A DNA stretch of 64,000 nt. It comes from Glebionis coronaria. Its lineage: Eukaryota > Streptophyta > Magnoliopsida > Asterales > Asteraceae. This document shows positions 1 through 11,723 of this stretch, one piece after another. The stretch spans positions 396,990,974-397,054,973 of the forward strand of contig CM046878.1 of NCBI GenBank assembly GCA_025667525.1, given 5' to 3'. Position numbers and translations under genes: made by a program. Position 1 is the first letter of the stretch. Each line of letters opens with the position of its first letter. The notes beneath the pieces were generated by a model that ran no database searches, had not been told where the DNA came from, and was given only the letters and a program-made list of their open reading frames with translations.

Positions 1-37
1 GTCACGTAGAAGAAGAGGTGCGCTAGGTAATATTAGG
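1..37. other. Background flank of element 1
   Basis: This short stretch lies outside element 1. It is continuous with the sequence after 20628 once element 1 and one copy of its target duplication are removed. No gene is recognisable in it. Confidence 0.6.
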
Positions 38-42
38 ATAGT
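38..42. repeat. Target site duplication of element 1 (left copy)
   Basis: ATAGT immediately precedes the LTR terminus TGATAGG at 43. The same five bases follow the other LTR at 20624-20628. A perfect 5-bp duplication is the normal signature of integrase-mediated insertion, and it shows that the pair of LTRs delimits one insertion. Confidence 0.93.
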
Positions 43-3000
43 TGATAGGTGTAGAAATACGCGTTTAGGAAAACAACGTATAAATGCGGCAAGTATTAAT
101 CGACACGATTTAATGAAAAACCGTGAAGACGAATAAATTCCAAGTTCGTTCTCGAAGGAGGTGTGTGTATTAGTGTGCCAAAATATATAAAATCAAGTTT
201 GGATTAGTGACGTTTTTGGTTTAAGAGAGAAAAATTAAAGACGAGATACGACTACGATTACACTACGACGAATGACGTAAAACGCGAACGTAAATACGTA
301 AAACGTGACGAAATTAAAAATTAAACCTAAAAATTAATTAAAATATTAAACTAAGTCTTAAATAATATAAATAAGAATAAAAATCCAACAAATATATTTT
401 AAAGCCCTTTATTAATTAAATATTCAATTTTTAATGCTAATTAAAGCCCAAAAATTAAATATAATTAATAAAATGCCCAAAATATTAATTTATTGAACTA
501 ATAACTAACTTATATTATTTAAAGACTAAAAACTATTTTTCTTAAATTTTAAAAACTATTTTTCTATTTTTTAATCACTAAAAACTATTTTTAAATTAAA
601 ATAATCCTAAAAAATAATAAAATAATGCCAAAATTAATTTGACAATTTTGAAAATCCTAAATTATCCTAATGAATAGTAGAAAATTGAAAAAGTTTGAAA
701 AATGTAAAAATTTTCACTAAAAGACAAAACTAGTTAATAATTAAACCCTAATTAAACTAATTTAATTATAAAAAATAATTAAAAAGGTGAACAGTAACTA
801 ATTTTAAAACCAAAAATCTTAAACTAATATTCTAAACCTAGGAAAAATTTTAAATCTGAAAAATAACAATTTTCTACACTAAATGCCAAAAACAGTTTAA
901 TTAAAAAGTAATTAAAAATGCTATTAATTCTGAAAATTACCAAATGAACAGTGACAAAAAATTAAACTATACTAGAAAATCAGAAATTTAAAAAGAAAAA
1001 TAATGCAAAAAGAATCAAACCCTAATTCTTAAAAAAGTTCACAAAAGACAAAATTTTAAGAATATGAAAGTGACATGTGATCACTTTCTGTCTTTTTGTG
1101 TAGCAGTGGCTACAACAACCTTATCAGTGGGAAAGGAGTTCCCACTGATAGTGTAAAAAACGGGTCTGTGGACTTTGATGCTTAGATTTTGCTTATTACT
1201 TGGTGTCTTTTGGAACAAGGGCACCCCTACACTCAGTGGAGTGTAGGGAGTCAATTTCAAGAAGAAAACAAACAGATCCAAGCCAAGAAAAACACACAAT
1301 TACAAAAATACAGTTACTGTAAGGCTATGTATAGGACTGTGAATAGTAAGCTGATGCAATAGGTACTTTAATAAGTTTCAAACTAGCATTCAGATTTCAA
1401 AACACAACCAAATCTTAATCAAGCAAATAAAGATCCTAGATGTAACCTAATCCTAGCAGTTGAACAAAATTTGAGCTTAAAATCTACTACATCTTCACAC
1501 TTAAAAGCCTACTGCATGAATTGGCTATTTTTACCAAAATATAAACTTGCAAAATCCTTTAAAACACTACCAACTTGAGAACCAATTACTGATTAGACCT
1601 ACTACAACCTATTTGAGCATGTTTAGACAGGTTTCACCTGATTCTTATGTCACTGAAGCCAAGAAAACCTCACAACCAAACACCCATCTATTTTCAGATT
1701 CAAGATTTAACAAATGCTTTCTATTCAAATCTAAGCTTAACTGATTTTGCTACTTCTAACATGCATACAACTACCTAAGAAGCATAAACAACCAAAAAGA
1801 TTAACATAAAAACAGGCTGCACTCAAAAATCACACAACTTAAATTCTTAAACAAGAAAGAGGGTTCAAAGCTATTTTACCTTGTGCACCTTACATCCAAG
1901 GTGCACCAAGGCGTGCTGATGCCTTCTCCATCAAGTCAAGACTTGAGCTATGGATTGAAAGTAAGCTGTTGTAGAGATGCTAATGGTGTTGGACCACAAA
2001 AGTTCACACACCATCCAATATATCTTGCATAAAAAGGGATCACCTGCTAAAAAAAAAGACAAACAAAAAAGAAGTACACAAAAGCTTCTTACAATCTTAT
2101 TTTCAGTAAGCTTGTAAGAAGAGATTTTGTAACAGTAAGTTCACCAAAAACAAGGTTTTTGAATAACAATTTAAAGCTACTTTTAAAGATAAATCTTAAC
2201 CAAGGACTCAAGGGTGCTTAACAGAAATTAAACAAATTCTATAAGTCAGTTTATGCTTGTGTGTCAATCCAAGCATAAGTAGAAACTTATACAACTTGGG
2301 TCCCAAAACTTTTGAACAAAAAGATTGATAAAAATCTTTTGGTAAAACTTGCAAAATAGTAAATCAAACACAATATTAAAACACTATAGCTAATGGAACT
2401 CAGAAGTTGAATGCAAGGTTTTATAAAAACTCTAAATATTCAATTATAAAATTTTACATAAAAAATCTGGAACAAGAAGCTAATGCCACAGACGGCATAG
2501 CTTTTATACAAGACTAAGGAAGAATCTAGAAAAAGAGGAATACAATGCAACCCTAATCTATGTTCTTCCAAATATACCCCTTTGAAGTTTGAATTTATCT
2601 TTGGTCAAGAAGATGTCATGTGACTCTGTCAAGGCTATGTGGGTTGCTGAGCTGTAGAAAACCAATCCTGGACGTTGAAGGATTCCTTTGGAAGGAAGAA
2701 ATCACTGGGAGACGTTGATCTTCTGGCTTGTTTTGTTTTCTTGTCAAAAGCATGAGCAGAGGAGACGTGTGGGGGCCAATGGGTGATGGGGATGGTTGTT
2801 TCGAGATGGGGGATGTGATGTAGACATGTTGAATCAACGTTCTGGAAAAGTTTATATCAAATAATCAAGTAACTTGGGCTGGGGAAATTAGGGTTCTTGT
2901 AGGTTTAATTTGGGGATTAATGGATGGATTATTGACACAGTAAGTGTTAAGCGCCAGTTTTAGAATTTAATAAACATTTTTCAAAATTTATTTATTAATA

Positions 3001-3620
3001 ATAAAGCGGGTAGTGGGATTCAGATGTGTAAGGGTGGGGTGATGTGGAGTGATGTGAGTGGTGGGATAGTGTGAGTTGGCAGGATGATTGGTGAGGGAAA
3101 GTTGTAGTGTCTAGGCAGTTATGGCCCCCCATGTTTCATGCATCATTCACATTGCAATAAAACAGCTCAAAACTTAATTCCTTATGTTATATCTTTCAGC
3201 AACTTGTCAAATTTGGCACATGATTTGGTAAACTTTTTACCAAGGATCAAAAGTGTACAAAAGGCATTCTCCAAGGGCCAATCATGCATATGTCTTCAAA
3301 TATCAAGGATATATCTTGCACAAATGAATAATGGGGGGTCATTTGTGACAAGTCTTCATAAGTTGAGGGACCAAAGTTGCCAATTCTCAATTCTTCAAGG
3401 ACTTCACTGGAAAATCATGATTCGGGTCCGGTTCTTTGTGCGGCTTCGTTTCCCGTGTTCGTTTTTGCTTGATTCCTTTGATCTTTTGGTGAATTCACGA
3501 TATCCGTACCTGAAATACACAATAAACAAATACAAGCACAATTTTGGGTAATTTGATGATATTTTAGGCGTTTTAAGCCCAATTTGGACGATGAGACTAT
3601 GTATAAATACAGTCTCATCA
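43..3620 (-). repeat. 3' LTR of element 1
   Basis: It is nearly identical to 17046-20623 and the same length. In element orientation it begins TGATGAGACT and ends ACACCTATCA. It is AT-rich and encodes nothing convincing; small ORFs in it are duplicated in both LTRs without known motifs. The outer 30 bp (3591-3620) contains a 9-bp inverted repeat GATGAGACT/AGTCTCATC enclosing TATAAATA. Confidence 0.95.
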
Positions 3621-3635
3621 CTCCCCCATACTAAA
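3621..3635 (-). promoter_or_regulatory. Polypurine tract of element 1
   Basis: On the minus strand, TTTAGTATGGGGGAG ends directly against the 3' LTR start. This purine-rich tract is in the position where plus-strand DNA synthesis is primed. Confidence 0.85.
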
Positions 3636-3636
3636 C

Positions 3637-3659
3637 CATTGCCGTGTCCCCACGCAATG
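3637..3659 (-). promoter_or_regulatory. PPT-adjacent hairpin (element 1)
   Basis: Plus-strand arms CATTG and CGTG pair with CACG and CAATG around a TCCC loop, with one bulged C at 3642. Element 2 has the same fold at the same place (9714-9736) with different bases in the upper stem. Confidence 0.6.
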
Positions 3660-4997
3660 CTAGAATTAAGTATCGTAGCACTTCCAAAATTCATTTTATG
3701 ATGACATTTATTGAAGACATAAAAATAAATAAACTACTATACGTGTTTTAGACATAATGTATTGTTTTCATCACAATTAAGTGACTTTTGGGGTCATAGA
3801 ACAAGAACACGTGAATGCTTCGTTAGAAATAATTTCGTCGTCCTCGATTTTCACCCAATTCCATGCTAAGCGTGTAACGAGATCATTGTTATTATAAGTT
3901 AGCAACACGAACACATCTCATGAGTGTTAATTACGAACCTAAACTCCCTTATTCCTACTTGGTATCTCTTATATTTTATTTTTGTCTTAATGATCACGAG
4001 GATACATCATCGACTTATGGGTGAATAGAGATTAAGTCTAAAAATAGAAACTTAACGGTGTAACCAAAATCATCAAATCAATAATTCACCCCAATAGACA
4101 ACGATGTCAAAAAATTAAGTCAACAAGAAGGATCGATAAACACGATTTTATAACGGTTTTGAACATGAGACTTATTACCAAGACTTTTATACGCCCCCTA
4201 ACGGAAGGGCCTTATTATCTTTGGTTTACCTCCATCTTTTATTCAACTCCGCCATGGAGCTTTTATTATGACTTCGGTCTTGCCTTGCCTTTTATTATCC
4301 GCCTCATCGGTGGTTTTATTAGCCAAAGACGTATATCCTCACGCTAAGGCGAATTTTGGATCTTTAAAGCTTCGAAGATTAAGGCTTGATTCACTTTCAA
4401 TTTGGGCATAGATTTTTCGGCCTTGTGAGCTTCAAATTTTTGCTTAATTTAGGTGAGCACTTGAAATCTTATTATTAGGTGAAGCTTTCGATTATTCGGG
4501 TGCCAATACTTCAAAACCGTGACGCTGGCGATACCTTAATGTTTTCCCAATTTAATTACATGGAAGCTACCAAAACAAATTAGAAACCCAACAATAGAGA
4601 CTAAACCGCCAAATCAATATTTATTAACAATTTATTATGCAAAAGCGTTGGGAGAATAAGCTAATAATTACTACACATAAGATCGTGACGATTACGAGAC
4701 TTGCAAATAACTCTATCATTTCTCGTCCTCATTTAAGAGACTTAGCCTAAAAAGTTAAGGAATCGAAGCTAAGTGCTCAATACGCACGGTCGAGTCAAAA
4801 ATTACTCTCGTTCTCACCATCGGAAAACCTACATTCGTGTCTTAAACACTTATGAAAAAATAGAAAATTTTTAAAATTTGGCGATTTTTAGCCTTATAGC
4901 CTTATTTGCAACAAAACGATAACAAAAAGATGAATATTTGGATTGCGTGTTGACGTAAGCAAGGTGAAGTATCTACTCACCCCCCCATACTAAAACT

Positions 4998-5041
4998 AAA
5001 CATTGTCCTCAATGTTTCGAGTCTAGGGGTGTAAACACCCC
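4998..5041 (-). promoter_or_regulatory. Paired hairpins in the 3' noncoding region (element 1)
   Basis: The first hairpin (4998-5017) has an 8-bp perfect stem, AAACATTG/CAATGTTT, around a TCCT loop. The second (5026-5041) has stem GGGGTG/CACCCC around TAAA. PPT-like C-runs flank the pair (4979-4986 and 5038-5043). Element 2 repeats the arrangement at 11354-11394. Confidence 0.65.
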
Positions 5042-5499
5042 CATACTAGAGACGAAGTCGAATGCTTAATCTCGAGCATGGAAAGGGTAAAACGAATAAC
5101 CTATAGCCGTTTATGAATTATGCTAATAAGATAAACGTTAGATCATAAAAGGATATCATCGGATATCGGAATCTCCAAAGGCAACGATCGAAGCTCGAGT
5201 GATCCGTAAAACGAACACGAGAGGCTTCAATGATGACGATGAACCTAATGAATCACAATCACAAACAACCACGGAACAAAGGTTGGAAGAGCACAAGTCC
5301 CCTCGTTACATTAACTAAGAAAGCGATAATATTTACAAGGATAAGCATGAGAATCCCCCACGAGGCACCTTGTTTTTGATAACCGAGTCAAAAGCTCGAC
5401 TCGGATCCTCATAAATGTGATCATTTAGGGATAATCTTGGTTTGGTCATTTTTGGTGGGACTTACATGATAAACAAGGCCCAAAAGTACGTGGAGTACT

Positions 5500-8346
5500 T
5501 TAAAAACCCGATAAACGTATACCGGGGTCAAAGATAGCGTCTTCGTTTTCGGATGAAAGACGAAATAACGCCACTCCAACACAAACCCCAATGGGGTAGA
5601 AGAAAAGAGATAAGAAGTAGAAAGGTGGGGCAAATGGTAAGTCAAACTTATGAGCTACTCGAGGTAGACTCACACCAAGCAAACGAAAATATTTTCCATT
5701 TATTGCATCGGTGGAAGACCGAGATTTCCCTTTACAAGCAATTCCGGGATCGTAAATCTCGTCCTCGGTGGTAAAGTGTGAGGGAACATTTGGGGCTTCC
5801 CCCATACTAAGACCACACCAACCATCGTCAAAAGGAGTAGACGAGGTGGTAGCACTCACAAAACGCGGTGATGACGGAGTTAAACATGTAGAAAAATCAT
5901 TTAAAACATTTTTAAAATCTTTTCCTTTTTCATCGTTTGTAAACTCTTTATGAAAACCCGATTGAATAATGTTGAAAATATTTGGCGTGTCAAATTCAAA
6001 ATTAGTCGCGCTAAAAATCCTCACATTTAAGTCGTGGTTAGGGGGTGGTGGATTATATAAGTTCTCAAAACGTCGATCAATAAAGAACACCGCCCCCTCG
6101 GGGTCTACATACTCGTCATCCTCATGAACGTCGATCTCATCGATTTCCTCATCAAAGATAGGCTTGTCAAACCAAGGTTTGTCATTCCCCTCCTTGAGTA
6201 TCTTAGAAACTCTCTCGAAGAGATCACGATCAAGCACGAAACCATCATTCTTTTGTGGGGATCGTTGATAAGTTAGATCCTCACGAATGTGGTAAACGTC
6301 ATTCTCAAATGAGGAGTGTTGATAAGGTAACTCCTCGAGAATGGGACTTGTGTCTATAGCAAGAAAATCATCGACCTCCTTAAAGAATTCTTCATCATCA
6401 CAATTGTGAAACGAAGGAGGATCGATGATATGGTCATCAACGTTCTCGAATTCATCATCAAAAATGGGATTATGATGAAAAATAGGTTCGTATACGGAAT
6501 TCGAGTACGTTGTGAAAGTGTCGTCATTCTCATCATCATAAGAAATTTCCGACATGAGATCGTCCTCTTCATTTGAAGATTTATCAAAGGGTAAATCCTC
6601 GAAGATGGATGGCGGATTAGCAAGTATATGCTCGATCTCGGCAAAATCACCATCATCATCAAAGAAAGTGTCGATGTGAGCAAGTTCTCGAGTGGATTTC
6701 TCAAGAGTCACAACCATGGACTTACAAGTCGAATGACTATGCTTAGGTGACATTTCTATGATGGATGAGATTGCATTGGGTTGGACCACTTCCTTAGCCT
6801 TAATGAATTTGGGGCTAGGAGTGGGAGGCACTTCAATGGGTTTAGAAGTAGAGGCCTCAAAGTCATGGTCCTTCGAAGGTGGTGAAGACGAGCCCATATT
6901 AGTCTTTGTCGTGATGGCACTAACGTCGCCCTTCGGAATTGGTGGTTCACTTGTTTCGCTAAAAACATCCCAAAGTGAGTTTTCATCCATAAATTTACAC
7001 ATACCCTTTTGAATGAGGTATACGTATTCTTTATCATTAAAATCATCATCTTTAAAACCGTTTTTCTTAATTCTTTCAAAACATGCATCAAGCTTCATTC
7101 TTTCTGCTAAAGTAAACATTTTGAAATCATTAGAATTTGAATCATTAGGTTTTGAAACCTCGGTTTTTTCATTCTCATAAAATCCTTGGGATTTTCTAGC
7201 GAAAAAGTCTATTTTCTCATCCCCATATCTCATAGTAAGTCTCCCTTCGTGAACGTCGATTATGGTTCGAGCCGTCGATAAGAATGGTCGGCCTAAAATA
7301 ATGGGACATTTAGGGTCACACTCGTAATCGGATATAACGAAATCCGCGGGAAAAACAAACTTTCCAATCCTAACATAGACATCCTCGGCTATTCCAATTG
7401 GTATTAAAGGTGTACAATTTGCAAGCTCGATAGTCATGTTTGTGGGGGTAAGCGAAGGCAATCTCATCAATTTCCATAGAGAATGAGGCATGAGATTGAT
7501 GCTAGCACCTAAATCGGCAAGGGCTAAACATCCCTCAATCTCGGAAAAATCACAAGGTAATAGAAATTGGCCCGGATCCTTTTCCTTTCTCGGCATACGC
7601 CTTTTGGGTTTTTTAAGAAGGATCGATGCACAAGTTTCTTCAAGGGTTACTTTGGTAAGGTCGACAAAGCTCTCTTTTTAAACCGTGGATGGAATTTGAG
7701 GTACACGAGGGTGTGCACTCTTTTCCTTGGTCGCCACGTTCACCCCATCGACTTTAGAACAAAAAGACGTCTTAGAAGTCGAGGGTTAAGAGGGATAAAC
7801 AACACGGAATCCTTCAAGGTTAGGGGTAATCACACGACCTTTCTCACGAGACGAGGCGGCTTTACATTGTTCTTTCGGATTAGCAACGGTGTCACTAGGT
7901 AACGAACTTGATGACGAACCCGAGGCTTTGTTCATTATAGCCGAAAACATCTTTTTTATATCAATTTGCCCTTGCTCAATCTTCGTGTTTTGCAATTTCA
8001 AAGTATTTGTAAAGTCGTTTTTCAAAGTACCAATTTCTCCCTCTAATCGTCTCATATTAGCCTCATTCGTTTTCATGTAACTTTGAAAATCGTTTGACGA
8101 ACTATTTTGATTAGAATTAAAGTTCCCTTGGTTTTGATTACTTCTTTGAAAATTTCCTTGATTACCACTTGAAAAATTGTTTCCTTGATTGTTATCTCGA
8201 TTTTGCCAAGTTATATTACGACCTTGATTATAACCTCCTTGATTTTGATTCGAAAAATTTCCTTGTTGATTGTTTCCATGAAAATTGTTTCGATTTTGAA
8301 AATTGTTGCCTTGGTTATAATAATTTAGCGAAACGTAAATTGACAA
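5500..8346 (-). pseudogene. Gag C-terminus plus aspartic protease of element 1 (two in-frame stops)
   Basis: One minus-strand frame runs from the embedded element boundary to 5500 and is interrupted by TAA codons at 7786-7788 and 7678-7680. The first part (8340-7789) is Asn/Gln/Gly-rich, like the nucleic-acid-binding C-terminus of Athila-type gag. The part after 7677 contains a retropepsin domain with the active-site motif DLGASINLMP and the downstream ILGRPFLSTA strand. A long acidic tail follows and ends in NED-x2-FDPGI, a motif also found at the end of the element 2 ORF. No reverse transcriptase follows, as it would in an autonomous Athila element. The zinc-knuckle part expected between gag capsid and this tail is missing, probably lost at the junction near 8341. 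Confidence 0.85.
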
Positions 8347-9696
8347 TTAAATAACAATTCAAAGCAAAATTAAAATAGACTAAAAATAAAACGAGTGAAG
8401 TGGCGGAAAAACAAACAAGCATAACACTGAAGCAAAACCAAATTGTTCCGATCGGAATACATTCCGATCGGGTGATCGGAATACAGAAAAAGTTCCAATC
8501 GGAATGTGTAGACAGGGTGATGATCGGAATACTAACATGGGGCCAATAGGAAAAAGCAAAACTAAAGCAATCGGAATATCAGGAAAATGAACAATCGGAA
8601 TGTATGAAAGACTAGAACCAATCGGAATAACTAGAAAATGAGCAGATCGGAATAATGAAGAAAAAGGCAAATCGGAATAAGTAAATTAGGACCAATCGGA
8701 AAATGACCAATGCTCCCGTCGGAATATCTGAAACCCTTTTCCGATCGTAAGATCGGAAAGAGGGATGTCTGGTCGGAAAGTAGCGATCGGAAAGGGGTTT
8801 TAAAACCCTTTCCGATTTGTCTCTTGGACCGAAAATAAAGGCAAGGTTATAAGCTTATTAGATTAAGCTCAAACCAAAACTAGGACGAATCTAAAGTGAA
8901 ATAAATCGAATAAGCACAAATATGACTTAACAAAACTTAAAATCAACAAACTTTTAGAATCAAAATATAAAAAGATAAACTTTAAAGATCAAAACTTTAA
9001 ATAAGAACTTGATGAAAAAGATGAAAGAAAACAAGATGAAGATTAACAAGAAAGATTAATATCATAAAGATTAAGACAAGGTTAAGCTTAAAAAGTAAAA
9101 GCTTGATTCAAAACAAGAAAGATAAAAGATGAAAGATTGAAATTCTAGAGAGAGAAACTGTCACTTTCTCTCTCTAAACTACTCCTACTCCTACAACTAA
9201 AACTAAACTAAAAATTGACTAACTCCCTTCATGTGGTGATATGAAGGGTATATATAGGAAAGGAGGGTGGTGGGAGGCTTCCTCTTTTCTTTTCTTTCTT
9301 TCTTCACGTCTTCTCGTCTTTTAAGTTCTTCGACTTTTTCGACTTTGTCTCGGGATTAATTTGAACTCGTCTTATAATTCTTCAATAATTTAGACTTGAG
9401 TTCTTTGGCTTTTGGTGAACTTCCGTCTTTTGACTTTTTCTTCGATAAATCTTCAGAATTGGTCTTGGACTTCCGTTCTTTTTCCACTCTTGATCTTTCG
9501 ACTTCATCTTTCGTCTTTTTTCTTCAATAAAAGCCCGTGAATGCCGTGTTTTCTCCACTTTTCACCTTTTCATCCTAAATCACAACAAAAACACAAACCA
9601 CGCATAATTCCGACATAAATGACATAAAATACACGTTTTGGCTCGGTTATTATTGCAATTAAGTGGTAAAAAGGATGGGTGTTTTCACACCTATCA
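8341..9696 (-). repeat. 3' LTR of element 2, truncated
   Basis: It aligns with 13965-15333 but lacks the first roughly 230 bp of the other copy (plus-strand coordinates). It ends at CACACCTATCA, followed by the PPT. A TATATATA box at 9249-9256 matches the one in the other LTR. The exact left limit is uncertain because the sequence passes directly into gag of element 1. Confidence 0.8.
8448..8815 (-). repeat. ATTCCGAT-motif array in element 2 LTR (3' copy)
   Basis: About 14 occurrences of (A)TCGGAA(T) on the plus strand, read as ATTCCGAT in the sense of the element, are spaced irregularly at roughly 15-35 bp. The intervening sequence is not repeated, so this is a recurring short motif and not a simple tandem repeat. 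It lies downstream of the LTR TATA box, so it is in the transcribed part of the LTR. Confidence 0.8.
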
Positions 9697-9713
9697 AATC
9701 CCCTACACTTAAC

Positions 9714-9736
9714 CATTGCAATGTCCTCATGCAATG
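9714..9736 (-). promoter_or_regulatory. PPT-adjacent hairpin (element 2)
   Basis: Arms CATTGC and ATG pair with CAT and GCAATG around a TCCT loop, with a bulged A at 9720. This is the same architecture as 3637-3659 with compensatory changes in the upper stem. Confidence 0.6.
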
Positions 9737-11353
9737 CATTAGTTACAAAGCAAGATTACCTTTTCCATCATAATCAATCCACATTGGCCTTTATTAAAGA
9801 AATAGAAAATTATAAACATACAAAGTAAAGAAATAAAAAACATACCTTGGGTTTTGAAAATGTCGTGAATGATCATCATCCTCAAGTTTTCACTTTCTCC
9901 AAACCAAGCTTAAAAAACGAGATCATTGTTATTATAAGTTAGTAGACTAACACGAACTCATGTGGGTCAATTATTCACTTAGACTCCCTTATTCCTAAGT
10001 GTATCTCTTATATTTTATTTTTGTCTTGAATGATCACGAGGATGCATTGTTTGACTTATTTCGATAGTTATTTAGTCCGAAAATAAGGTGAACGATTTAA
10101 TCAATAGTTAGCTAAAGGACCAAATCTTTTAAAACTGCTTCTCGGGATATCAGAAAGTTCATATCTTGGCATAACTTGGTTCGTGATTTGAGACCTTTCT
10201 CGGGCCGATATTTGGCAGCGACTTCATACTTCGAATCTTTGAGAGACGTTCTTGAAATTATGGTCTTCTCTTCATAATAGGAATTTCTTCACTTGAAGTT
10301 TTTGAGAGATTCTTCATCTTTGGACCACGACTTCTTCATTTTTCTCCAATCTTTATTTTGGACTTTGATATACAACGATCCGCCTCCTTTTAGGACTTGG
10401 ATCTATTTATCCTCATACCTTGTTAGGGTCTTTCCGGATAGACTTCTCCATGACTTTTGGGGAGTTCTTGCTTTTCGTCGTGTGTCTCGATCCTTCATAT
10501 TGATTTTCGATAAATGATTCTTCACATCACTTTTGGATCTTTAGCAACAAAATGTAGCCCTCATGCCTTGTTAGGGCCTTTTCGGACTCGCCAATCTTCG
10601 CGCCCCGCTTCATAAGTTATGCCTTGGCTATGAACTCTCGTCATTACCGAGCAACTTTTAAACGATCTGGGGCTAAAAGCTAAGTAACCTTTTAAATCGT
10701 ACAACCTTATTTATTAGCAGATAAATTTATTAGCAAGCGATGGGAGAATAGGCTTATAATTAACTCACATAAATTCACGAAAGAATACCGAACTTATAAT
10801 TGGCCCTATCATCTCTCGTTCTCCACAGTTTAAAATCTCAAGTAATGAGACTCGTGGATACTTAGCCTATTAAATCAAAGTTTTGGGTTTTCGAGTCGCC
10901 TATAGGATCTTGCAAATTCTTAGACTCTTTCAAGTTTAGAAATCGCATCTTAAAGTTCCCTTGATAAACGACTCTCTAGGATCAATTATAGGAACTTGCG
11001 AAAAGTTCTTGTTCTTAACCCGTGAGAGTTAAGACTTTCGCGTTTTATAGCTCCCTATATAAAAGCCTAGCAAAACTTGACTTAAACACGTTAAGGATAC
11101 TAGCTAGAGTAAACTTAGGCAAGTAAACTCGGGTTGAGTCAAAAGATTCACAACGTTTTGAAAATTAAAACCACTTATTCTAATAAGGAAAGAAAATAAC
11201 TATAACAAAGGAAAATGCAACTATACAACTAGGCCAAAATAGATTAAAAATTTTGAAAAATGTCGAAAAATCAAATTTTCCGGTTAAAATGAGGATAAAT
11301 ACAAGGAAAAGGCCACTTAACTTCGATAGAAGTCCCCCCATACACTTAATATA

Positions 11354-11394
11354 AACATTGTCCTCAATGTTCAAGCATGTGGGAGTAAACTCCC
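11354..11394 (-). promoter_or_regulatory. Paired hairpins in the 3' noncoding region (element 2)
   Basis: The first hairpin (11354-11371) is AACATTG/CAATGTT around TCCT. The second (11381-11394) is GGGAG/CTCCC around TAAA. Loops and order match element 1, and the second stem differs but still pairs. Confidence 0.65.
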
Positions 11395-11723
11395 CTACAC
11401 TTAGGACATTGTGCACGTTGTTTAAATCTCGCTAAGGAAAAGACAACTAAAGAGATTCCTATTTTTATATTGAGAAATATAAAATAGTGAATCGAAAAGA
11501 GTTTAGGATAGAACCGGGAAGAAGGGAACACGGAGTCACGGTTTGTCAAAAGTCATCGAGAGTGTGTCTTTGAAGCTCTAATCCCTGCACATGATAAGAA
11601 AGAAAGCAAGAAACACCACGGGGGTCCCCCTACACTTATGGTGAAAATAGATAGATAATTGGGTTGCCTCCCAAAAAGCGCTTGTTTATATTAACCGAGT
11701 CACGAGCCTGACTCGTCCCCGAA

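Larger units (their letters stand above)
3621..5499 (-). other. Long 3' noncoding region of element 1, conserved with element 2
   Basis: No gene is visible in the 1.9 kb between the protease ORF and the 3' LTR. Several blocks align with the equivalent region of element 2: 3621-3660 with 9697-9736, about 3870-4020 with 9917-10070, about 4632-4760 with 10734-10890, and 4981-5050 with 11330-11400. A shared noncoding sequence in two elements without RT suggests cis-acting signals such as packaging or priming. The function is inferred. Confidence 0.75.
9697..11723 (-). other. PPT and 3' noncoding region of element 2
   Basis: There is no convincing gene. The minus-strand purine tract GTGTAGGGGATT abuts the LTR at 9696. 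Blocks shared with the 3' region of element 1 occur throughout, including the two hairpin positions. Small open frames here (10293-10517, 11180-11416) have no recognisable domain. Confidence 0.75.

Noticed and set aside
1081..1299. Small minus-strand ORF in both LTRs of element 1 (also at 18099)
   Set aside because: The two copies share sequence only through LTR identity. It has no recognisable motif and no supporting signals.
3138..3551. 137-codon plus-strand ORF in the 3' LTR of element 1 (also at 20141-20554)
   Set aside because: It is duplicated because the LTRs are duplicated, has no domain, and is antisense to the element. AT-rich LTRs contain such frames by chance.
8341..8345. TGACA at 8341 as the true LTR end of element 2
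   Set aside because: The complete LTR also begins TGACA, but the following sequence does not align until about 230 bp later, and no matching TSD is present. A deletion is more likely, although the coincidence is noted.
8380..8670. 96-codon ORF with IPIG/VFRS repeats
   Set aside because: The repeats are the translation of the ATTCCGAT array in the LTR. They reflect the DNA motif, not a protein.
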